From an uncultured Pelagibacteraceae bacterium (GTDB lineage: Bacteria > Pseudomonadota > Alphaproteobacteria > Pelagibacterales > Pelagibacteraceae), in assembly GCA_902613065.1 (NCBI GenBank), contig CACMFU010000001.1, forward strand, positions 62,001-126,000: a stretch of 64,000 bases of DNA. Direction: 5' to 3'. Both the position numbers and the translations under genes were made by a program. Under the pieces are notes generated by a model that did no database searches, was not told where the DNA came from, and saw nothing but the letters and a program-made list of their open reading frames with translations. Positions 38,206-45,623 of the stretch are shown here, one piece after another. How positions within the stretch are numbered: position 1 is the first letter of the stretch; the number at the start of each line of letters is the position of its first letter.

Positions 38206-39238
38206 TCTTATAAGACCTTTTATATTTAAATTTAGCCCTGAAGTTGCTCACTCACTAGCAATAAAGGCTTTAAAGTTAAATCACATACCAGCTATAGATA
38301 AAACAACCAGAGTTACTATCCAAACTAAATTTTTAAACAAAACGTTAAATTCTCCTCTAGGTGTAGCTGCTGGATTTGATAAAAATGCAGAAGTTTACAA
38401 TCCTCTATACAAACTAGGATTTGGTTTTGTTGAGGTAGGTACAATTACACCTAAACCACAATTAGGAAATCCAAAGCCAAGAGTGTTCAGATTGGAAGAA
38501 GATGAGGCTTTAATTAATAGACTTGGATTTAACAATATTGGATCAGAAGAAAGTAAAAAAAATATTGAAAATAATTCACCTAATGGATTACTTGGTATTA
38601 ATATAGGACCTAATAAAGATACTGAAAACAGAGTTGAAGATTATTTAATTTGTTTCAGAAAATTTCATAATTTAGCAGACTATATTACAATTAATATCTC
38701 TTCTCCTAATACAGAAAATTTAAGAAACTTTCACAAAAATGAAGAGTTAGATAATCTTTTAAAATGCATAAATGAAGAAAAGAAAAATTTAAATTCAAAT
38801 GTGCCAATAGCAGTCAAGGTATCTCCTGATATTGATGAAAACAGTATTGATGTAATTTCAGAACTTTTTTTAAAATATAATGTTAAAATAGCTATAGTTT
38901 CAAATACGACAGATAGTAATAGAGAAAATATATCTAATATAAATAAATTAGAGAAAGGCGGTTTGTCTGGTAAACCACTTGAAAATATCTCTAATGAATT
39001 AATTAATAAATTTTTTAAATTAGTTGGAAAAAAAATCTTAATAATTGGAGTTGGAGGTGTTGATTCTGCCGAAGGAGTTTTTAATAAAATTGTAAGCGGT
39101 GCAACTCTTGTGCAATTGTATACAGGCATGGTTTATAAAGGACCAACTATTGCTTCAAAGATTAATAAAGATCTCGACGAAATTGTAAAAAGAGAAGGTT
39201 TTAAAAATATTTCTGAAGCTATTGGAACAAAAAATTAA
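38192..39238 (+). CDS. pyrD: dihydroorotate dehydrogenase (quinone)
   Basis: NSPLGVAAGFDKNAEV, FVEVGTITPKPQLGNPKPRVFRL, NISSPNTENLR, GVGGVDSAEG. Confidence 0.96.
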   Translation: MKMFNLIRPFIFKFSPEVAHSLAIKALKLNHIPAIDKTTRVTIQTKFLNKTLNSPLGVAAGFDKNAEVYNPLYKLGFGFVEVGTITPKPQLGNPKPRVFRLEEDEALINRLGFNNIGSEESKKNIENNSPNGLLGINIGPNKDTENRVEDYLICFRKFHNLADYITINISSPNTENLRNFHKNEELDNLLKCINEEKKNLNSNVPIAVKVSPDIDENSIDVISELFLKYNVKIAIVSNTTDSNRENISNINKLEKGGLSGKPLENISNELINKFFKLVGKKILIIGVGGVDSAEGVFNKIVSGATLVQLYTGMVYKGPTIASKINKDLDEIVKREGFKNISEAIGTKN

Positions 39239-39240
39239 TC

Positions 39241-39269
39241 TTGACTGGTATTCTTTAAGACCATATACA
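39241..39269 (+). promoter_or_regulatory. candidate strong sigma70-type promoter for rpmB
   Basis: TTGACT (39241-39246), 17-nt spacer, TATACA (39264-39269), just after the pyrD stop. Confidence 0.6.
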
Positions 39270-39281
39270 TCTTGAAAATTT

Positions 39282-39563
39282 ATGTCTAAAAAATGCGAAC
39301 TTACTGGTAAAATCCCTCTAAAAGGCCATAATGTTAGTCACGCTAACAATAAAACTAAGAGAAGATTTCTTCCAAATTTAAAGAAAGTAAAATTTAAAAG
39401 TGAACTTTTAAAAAAATCTTTGAGATTAACAGTTTCAAATGCAGGTGTTAGATCTGTAGATAAAAAAGGTAGCTTTGATAATTTCTTAAAATCTGCAAAA
39501 TCAAGAGATTTGTCGTTAAGATTAAAAAAGCTTAAAAAATCAATAATCGCAAAAACAGCATAA
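39282..39563 (+). CDS. rpmB: 50S ribosomal protein L28
   Basis: [33 protein letters not shown]. Confidence 0.98.
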   Translation: MSKKCELTGKIPLKGHNVSHANNKTKRRFLPNLKKVKFKSELLKKSLRLTVSNAGVRSVDKKGSFDNFLKSAKSRDLSLRLKKLKKSIIAKTA

Positions 39564-40111
39564 TGAATAAAGTTTTCCTAACTCTCTCATTTTTAATGGG
39601 ATTGGTTGTGCTAGCATCTAATTATTTAGTTCAATTTCCTATAAAATATTACGGTTTAGAGGAAATTTTAACTTACGGTGCTTTTAGTTATCCAATTGCA
39701 TTTTTAATTACAGATTTAGCCAACAGATCCTTTGGAAAATTAGTAGCTAGAAAAATTGTCTATATAGGCTTCACAATTGGAATTTTGTTTACTTTAATAT
39801 TTTCAACTAATTTTACTGATCTTATTTCTATAAGAATAGCAATTGGTTCAGGAACAGCTTTTATAATTGCTCAACTTTTAGATGTTCAGATATTTGATCA
39901 ATTAAGACAAAAAAAGTGGTTTATAGCACCTTTAACATCTTCTTTGATAGGTTCAACTGTTGATACTTTTTTATTTTTCTCAATATCATTCTATGGAACG
40001 GGAATTCCTTGGGTAACTTTATCGTTAGGAGATCTTGCGGTAAAAATATTTGTAGCTCTTGTAATGTTGATACCTTTTAGATTATTACTCGGCACACTAA
40101 AAGCAGCATAG
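39563..40111 (+). CDS. queuosine precursor transporter (VUT/YhhQ family)
   Basis: YPIAFLITDLANRSFGKLVARKIVYIGF; VQIFDQLRQKKWFIAPLTSSLIGSTVDTFLFFSISF. Confidence 0.88.
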   Translation: MNKVFLTLSFLMGLVVLASNYLVQFPIKYYGLEEILTYGAFSYPIAFLITDLANRSFGKLVARKIVYIGFTIGILFTLIFSTNFTDLISIRIAIGSGTAFIIAQLLDVQIFDQLRQKKWFIAPLTSSLIGSTVDTFLFFSISFYGTGIPWVTLSLGDLAVKIFVALVMLIPFRLLLGTLKAA

Positions 40112-41164
40112 CTAAATTTTAGGTTCTTGTTGGGTCATGCAATGTATTGCACCAAATCCCCATATCAATTTGCTACAGTCAACTGTTTCGATTTTTCTAT
40201 TTCTAAAGTAATTTTTGAAAATTTTAATTGCAATATTGTCTTCTTTTACTTTGAATATTGGAAGAATTATTTTTTTATTACAAATATAAAAATTCATATA
40301 ACTTGCAGGAACTCTTGTATTCTCAATATAAATTGGTGAAGGCATAGGAACTTTTATAATTTTGAATTTCTTTCCTTTCTCACATTTACTTTCTTTCAAT
40401 ATATTTAAATTCTTATTTAAGTTTTTGTAATTTATATCTTTTTTATTATTTTCAACTGCAGTCATAATCGTATTTCTTGAAACAAATCTTGATATGTCAT
40501 CAACATGTCCATGTGTATCATCACCTGCAATTCCTTTTTTAAGCCATATAAAGTTTTTTATATTTAAGTATTTATTAAACATTTTTTCGTAGTCTTTTTT
40601 TTTAAAATTTTTATTTCTTTCTTGAATTTTGCTCAACAAACATTCTTCAGTTAATAAAATTGTACCTGAGCCATTTATATCAAATGCCCCTCCTTCCATG
40701 ATTATTTTTCTAATTCTGCCTTTTTTTTTGATTATTGGATCAATCTTTTTAAAATTAGCAATTTTACTAATACTATTATTGATTTTATTGTCATTTTTAT
40801 AATTTTTATACTTTGACCATCCGTTAAAACCAAAATTTAGTATTACTTTTTTCTTTTCGACCTTGTTTGTTATAAATATGGGTCCAGAATCTCTTAACCA
40901 AATTCTATCAGTTTTAATATAGTGGAAGTTGATATTTTTAATTTTATTAAGTTTTATTAATTTTTTTATATTTTTTATATTTTTGCTAACGATTAAGTTA
41001 ATTTTTTGATTTTTTGAAATTTTTTTTATAATCTTTAAAATTACTTCAGGAATAAATTGATATAATCCAGGCCAATCATTTTTATTATAAGGCCAAGCAA
41101 TCCAAACTGAATTTTGAGGCTCCCATTCAGCCGGCATTCTAAATCCATTAAAGTTTTCATTCAT
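40112..41164 (-). CDS. aguA: agmatine deiminase
   Basis: MPAEWEPQNSVWIAWPYNKNDWPG, RDSGPIFI, GDDTHGHVDDISRF, FGAIHCMTQQEP. Confidence 0.94.
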   Translation of the reverse strand: MNENFNGFRMPAEWEPQNSVWIAWPYNKNDWPGLYQFIPEVILKIIKKISKNQKINLIVSKNIKNIKKLIKLNKIKNINFHYIKTDRIWLRDSGPIFITNKVEKKKVILNFGFNGWSKYKNYKNDNKINNSISKIANFKKIDPIIKKKGRIRKIIMEGGAFDINGSGTILLTEECLLSKIQERNKNFKKKDYEKMFNKYLNIKNFIWLKKGIAGDDTHGHVDDISRFVSRNTIMTAVENNKKDINYKNLNKNLNILKESKCEKGKKFKIIKVPMPSPIYIENTRVPASYMNFYICNKKIILPIFKVKEDNIAIKIFKNYFRNRKIETVDCSKLIWGFGAIHCMTQQEPKI

Positions 41165-42041
41165 CTGCAGGATTTTTTAGTATGCCTTTATAAAAATCGA
41201 TTCTTCTATCTCTTAAAAAAGGCCAATGCTCTCTGGCTGAATCAATTTTTTTATAGTTTATTTCACGAATTAAAATTTCTTCTTTTTTATTCCCAAGTTT
41301 TCCAATTATTTGTCCACTAGGATCTATGATCATTGAGTTTCCCCAGAATTCTATTTTCTTCTTACCTTTTTTTTCTGTTCCAACTCTATTTATAGCAACC
41401 ACATAAGTACCATTTGCGATTGCGTGAGATTTTTGCATTGTTATCCAAGAGTCTAGTTGAGATTTACCAAATTTTTTTTTCTCTTTAGGATGCCATCCAA
41501 TAGCAGTAGGGTAAAAAATTATTTGTGCACCTTTAAGTGCAGTCAATCTTGCAGCTTCTGGAAACCATTGATCCCAACAAATTAAAGGTCCAATTTTACC
41601 AAATTTTGTTTTAACAGATTTAAAACCTAAATCTCCAGGAGTAAAATAAAATTTTTCATAATAACCAGGATCATCTGGTATATGCATTTTTCTATATTTC
41701 GATAAAATTTTACCTTTCTCGCTAATAACGATACTAGTATTATGATAGAAGCCATGTGTTTTTTTTTCAAATAATGAAATCATTAATACTATTTGTAAAT
41801 CTTTGGCTAATTCACAAAATATTTTTGTAGTTCTGCCAGGTATTTTTTCAGCTAGTTTAAAGTTGGAATGACTTTCTGTTTGACAAAAATAATTTGATAA
41901 AAATAGTTCTGGTACACAAATTATTTTAGCTTTTTTTGATGCTGCTTTTTTTATATTTTTAATAGCTGAATTTAAATTTTTTTGAATATTATCTGAAATT
42001 TTACTTTGAATAATTCCAATTTTTACTTTTTTGATCATCAA
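41157..42041 (-). CDS. aguB: N-carbamoylputrescine amidase
   Basis: CN-hydrolase triad context PELFLSNYFC, KYRKMHIPDDPGYYEKFYFTPGD, LICWDQWFPEAARL. Confidence 0.94.
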   Translation of the reverse strand: MMIKKVKIGIIQSKISDNIQKNLNSAIKNIKKAASKKAKIICVPELFLSNYFCQTESHSNFKLAEKIPGRTTKIFCELAKDLQIVLMISLFEKKTHGFYHNTSIVISEKGKILSKYRKMHIPDDPGYYEKFYFTPGDLGFKSVKTKFGKIGPLICWDQWFPEAARLTALKGAQIIFYPTAIGWHPKEKKKFGKSQLDSWITMQKSHAIANGTYVVAINRVGTEKKGKKKIEFWGNSMIIDPSGQIIGKLGNKKEEILIREINYKKIDSAREHWPFLRDRRIDFYKGILKNPADE

Positions 42042-43082
42042 TCAAAATATTTTGGAAAAGTTTTTTCTGTCTCTATTTTTCCACTCTCCAGTATGATAGG
42101 CGTCACTTGCTATTAATGGTAAAACACTGGTAGCTTCAGCAAATACCATTTGTTCTTTGGTAGTATCAACCTTACCCCATGAACTTGCCTCTTTTAATGT
42201 TGAACTACTGCAAGCTCCATCTCTTGAGTCGGCAACAGTAATTTGTATTGCATATTTGTGCATATCTACATTTTTTCCTAAAAGTTCAGCACAAATTACC
42301 GTGTCTTGTATAAAGTTTTTAGGAACTCCACCACCAATCATAAATAATCCCGACCCTTTAGATTTAATTTTAATCTCTGTTAATTCTCTAAATTCTCTAA
42401 TTGAGTCTATTGTAATATGATTTTTTGGATTTCTCTCTTGATGCATGACTAATCCAAAACCTGCACTTGAGTCTGTAAATGCAGGACAGAATATAGGTAC
42501 ATCATTATCAAAAGCTGTTTCAATTAAAGAACCTTTCTTTTTAGAATTAGTTTTTAAATATTTGCCAATCTCTTTAATAAATTCTCTCGATGTGTAAGAC
42601 TTCGGCTCAAGTTTGTCTGCTATTTCACCTATTGTTTTATCACAAACCTGGAGCTCCTCTTCATCGATGTAAGTATCATAAATCCTATCTATATAATTGT
42701 CTCTAAGTTCATTATCATTTTGATATTGTGATCCTTGGTAATGTTTAAATCCAAGCGCTTCAAAAAAATCCATATCTATTATAGATGCTCCAGTTGCTAC
42801 AATTGCATCTACCATGTTGTATTTAACCATATCTCTATAAATATGCATACATCCAGCGGCAGAAGTAGACCCTGCAAGAGTTAAGAATATTGTACAATCT
42901 TTATCTTTAAGCATTTCATTATATATCTTGGATGCATTAGCAGTTTCTCTTGAAACAAAAGACATTTTTTCCATAGAAGATATAATTTTTCTAGAGTCAA
43001 AAGATGTAATATCAATATGTTCAACCTCTTTACTTAAAAAGTCTTTTTTTCTGTTATGATTAAGATTTTTTGTATCTGACAT
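42042..43082 (-). CDS. deoxyhypusine synthase-like protein (possible polyamine synthase)
   Basis: LTLAGSTSAAG, VATGASIIDMD, CPAFTDSSAGFG, and KEASSWGKVDTTKEQMVFAEATSVLPLI, matching the DHS lysine loop (SWGKI in eukaryotes). Confidence 0.9.
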   Translation of the reverse strand: MSDTKNLNHNRKKDFLSKEVEHIDITSFDSRKIISSMEKMSFVSRETANASKIYNEMLKDKDCTIFLTLAGSTSAAGCMHIYRDMVKYNMVDAIVATGASIIDMDFFEALGFKHYQGSQYQNDNELRDNYIDRIYDTYIDEEELQVCDKTIGEIADKLEPKSYTSREFIKEIGKYLKTNSKKKGSLIETAFDNDVPIFCPAFTDSSAGFGLVMHQERNPKNHITIDSIREFRELTEIKIKSKGSGLFMIGGGVPKNFIQDTVICAELLGKNVDMHKYAIQITVADSRDGACSSSTLKEASSWGKVDTTKEQMVFAEATSVLPLIASDAYHTGEWKNRDRKNFSKIF

Positions 43083-44260
43083 TATGCAACAAGAAACTCT
43101 TTATTTGTCTCTTTGTCATACATCGTCATTATTGGATCATCACAAACTTCGTAAATACTATCAGAATAATATCCATTAAATTGAGTTCTAAATGTCAATC
43201 CGTATGCTCCTAATTGACCTAATTCAATGTAATCACCTTCTTTAATATTATTAGGTAGAATAAAAGGTCCCTTCATATAATCCATGCTATCACATGTTGG
43301 TCCATAAAAATCAAATGAAGTCAATTTTTTTGATATAATTCTTCCACTTGTAATTATCCTTGATGGATAAACTATATTAGGCACACCTGCATCAAATAAA
43401 GTTCCATATGTTCCATCATTAATATAAAGCTTTTGTTTTTTTCTTAAGTTTACTCTCACAATTGTCGAACCACTTTCTGCAACAATTGCTCGACCTGGCT
43501 CACATATAATTTCTGGTTTTTTTTCTAATTTTAATTTATTTAATGAATTTTTTATTTCCTCAAAATAAGAGTCTAATGATTGAGGAACTAAGTCAGGATA
43601 GATTGTTGGAAATCCTCCACCTATATTTATAACATCTGGAACTATTTTTGTTTTTTTTATTATATATTTAATTTCATTAATCCCTTTTGAATAGGATATT
43701 GGATGCATACATTGTGAACCCACATGAAAACTTAATCCTATTTTTTTTGCATACTGTTTTGTTAATCTATAAAGCCCTATTGCTTCAGAAGTTTGTGCGC
43801 CAAATTTTTTAGATAAATCTATTTCTGCGTGTTCATTAGAAACTGCAACTCTCACAAATAACTCTAAATCCTTAGCTTGATTAGTACTATTAAGAATTTT
43901 TATTAATTCGTCTTTTGTATCTATTGAAAAAGTCTTAATATTATATTTGAAATATGCTTCGTTTATACTTTCCTTGCTTTTTACAGTATGCATGTAGGAG
44001 CATTTTGCATCTGGGCTAACACTTCTAATTGCCTCAACTTCTTTAATTGAAGCGATATCAAAATCATTAATTCCGCTTTCCACGATAGTTTTTAATACTA
44101 ATGGATGCGGGTTAGTTTTAACTGCATATAGGATTTTACCAGGAAATTTATTCTGAAAAAATTTAGAAGCTATATTTATAGAATCTCTTCTAATACAATA
44201 AACAGGTTCTGTTGGTTTCAGTTGATTTACCAATTTATCAACTGATTTAAATTTTTGCAT
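43082..44260 (-). CDS. fold-III PLP ornithine (or lysine/ornithine) decarboxylase
   Basis: ILYAVKTNPHPLVLKT PLP-Lys, FHVGSQC, NIGGGFPTIYP, YGPTCDSMDYMKGPFILP. Confidence 0.92.
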   Translation of the reverse strand: MQKFKSVDKLVNQLKPTEPVYCIRRDSINIASKFFQNKFPGKILYAVKTNPHPLVLKTIVESGINDFDIASIKEVEAIRSVSPDAKCSYMHTVKSKESINEAYFKYNIKTFSIDTKDELIKILNSTNQAKDLELFVRVAVSNEHAEIDLSKKFGAQTSEAIGLYRLTKQYAKKIGLSFHVGSQCMHPISYSKGINEIKYIIKKTKIVPDVINIGGGFPTIYPDLVPQSLDSYFEEIKNSLNKLKLEKKPEIICEPGRAIVAESGSTIVRVNLRKKQKLYINDGTYGTLFDAGVPNIVYPSRIITSGRIISKKLTSFDFYGPTCDSMDYMKGPFILPNNIKEGDYIELGQLGAYGLTFRTQFNGYYSDSIYEVCDDPIMTMYDKETNKEFLVA

Positions 44261-44295
44261 TTAAAGCTCCAAAAAAAATTTAACAAAAAAAACCG

Positions 44296-44310
44296 GCATA
44301 ACTGCTATGC
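44296..44310. repeat. inverted repeat GCATA-ACTGC-TATGC in the polyamine operon / regA divergent spacer
   Basis: Perfect 5-bp arms with 5-nt loop. On the minus strand it is followed by CGGTTTTTTTT upstream of the decarboxylase. Confidence 0.6.
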
Positions 44311-44326
44311 AAATTTATATAAAACG

Positions 44327-44338
44327 AGCATTTATGCT
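44327..44338. repeat. inverted repeat AGCAT-TT-ATGCT in the polyamine operon / regA divergent spacer
   Basis: Perfect 5-bp arms with 2-nt spacer; shares the GCAT/ATGC core with the 44296 repeat. Confidence 0.5.
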
Positions 44339-44405
44339 GAAAATGAGCCAATGTAAAGTAAAAATGTACTCTTGAAATAATTTAGAATGTTTCCATATAA
44401 GGCCC

Positions 44406-44969
44406 ATGCCAGAAGCAGAAGTATTAAAAAAAATAACAGAATTTGAGGATAAATCTCTACTTATAGTAGATGATGATAACCCTTTTAGAGAAAGACTAGC
44501 TCGAGCAATGGAGAAAAAGGGTTTTTCTGTTTCACAAGCAGAAGGTGTAAAAATTGGAATAGAGTCTGTGAAATCAAAAAAACCTGCTTTTGCAGTTGTT
44601 GACTTGAGACTAAACGATGGAAACGGACTAGAAGTTGTAAAAGAAATCCAGAAAAATAACTCAGAGAGCAGAATAGTGATGCTTACTGGTTATGGAAATA
44701 TACCAACTGCAGTAGCAGCCATTAAAGAAGGTGCAATAGACTATTTAGCTAAACCAGCAGATGCAGATGACGTAGAAAAAGCACTTTTAGCTGATCCAAA
44801 TAAAAAAGCTGCTCCACCAGAAAATCCAATGTCCGCTGATAGAGTTAAATGGGAACATATTCACAGAGTTTTTGAGTTATGTAACAGAAATGTATCTGAA
44901 ACCGCAAGAAGACTTAAAATGCATCGAAGAACACTTCAAAGAATTCTATCAAAAAGATCTCCAAGGTAA
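44406..44969 (+). CDS. regA: RegA/PrrA/ActR-family redox response regulator
   Basis: LLIVDDDNPFRERLARAMEKKGF receiver; C-terminal RVKWEHIHRVFELCNRNVSETARRLKMHRRTLQRILSKRSPR Fis-type HTH typical of RegA/ActR. Confidence 0.93.
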   Translation: MPEAEVLKKITEFEDKSLLIVDDDNPFRERLARAMEKKGFSVSQAEGVKIGIESVKSKKPAFAVVDLRLNDGNGLEVVKEIQKNNSESRIVMLTGYGNIPTAVAAIKEGAIDYLAKPADADDVEKALLADPNKKAAPPENPMSADRVKWEHIHRVFELCNRNVSETARRLKMHRRTLQRILSKRSPR

Positions 44970-44971
44970 TT

Positions 44972-45523
44972 CTAAATATATTTTCTAAGTTTAATAATTT
45001 TATTTACTAAAGCTGTTAGTAATAATATCTTAAATAATTCAGCATAAAGAAATGGGTAAACACCAAATTCTAATATTGGTTTATCCCAACCGATTAAATT
45101 TCCAAGCCACAAAATACCCAAAATATATATTACTGACGTTGCAATTATAATTTTAAAAAAATTTAATATATGGTTTTTATCGTATGTAAATATGCCTGCT
45201 ATCAGACATGCAAATATAAAACCTATTAAATATCCCATTGTGGGACCAACAAAATAAGCTAATCCTATTCCTTTCTCTGGTGAGTTAGAAAATACCGGTA
45301 ATCCCATAATTCCTTCTATCAAATAAAAAACTACCGAAAGTACCCCAACTTTATATCCAAAGGAAATTCCTAAAAACAAAACTATAAATGTTTGCATAGT
45401 CATAGGAACTGGATAAAAAGGTATTTTAATTTTTGCAGATATTGTCAATAAAATAGAACCTATTAATGCAAATATTATGATTTTAATTATTTTATTATTA
45501 GAAATTGAATTTACTAATTCCAT
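44972..45523 (-). CDS. bioY: biotin transporter BioY
   Basis: KIPFYPVPMTMQTFIVLFLGISFGYKVGVLSVVFYLIEGIMGLPVF; GPTMGYLIGF. Confidence 0.94.
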   Translation of the reverse strand: MELVNSISNNKIIKIIIFALIGSILLTISAKIKIPFYPVPMTMQTFIVLFLGISFGYKVGVLSVVFYLIEGIMGLPVFSNSPEKGIGLAYFVGPTMGYLIGFIFACLIAGIFTYDKNHILNFFKIIIATSVIYILGILWLGNLIGWDKPILEFGVYPFLYAELFKILLLTALVNKIIKLRKYI

Positions 45524-45623
45524 TAGCTTTAAATTACTATTTTAATAAAGTTTAATCTACTAATATTTATTAACAGGATGTTTTATTCTTACAATAATAC
45601 GTCAATTTATTATAAATTAAATT

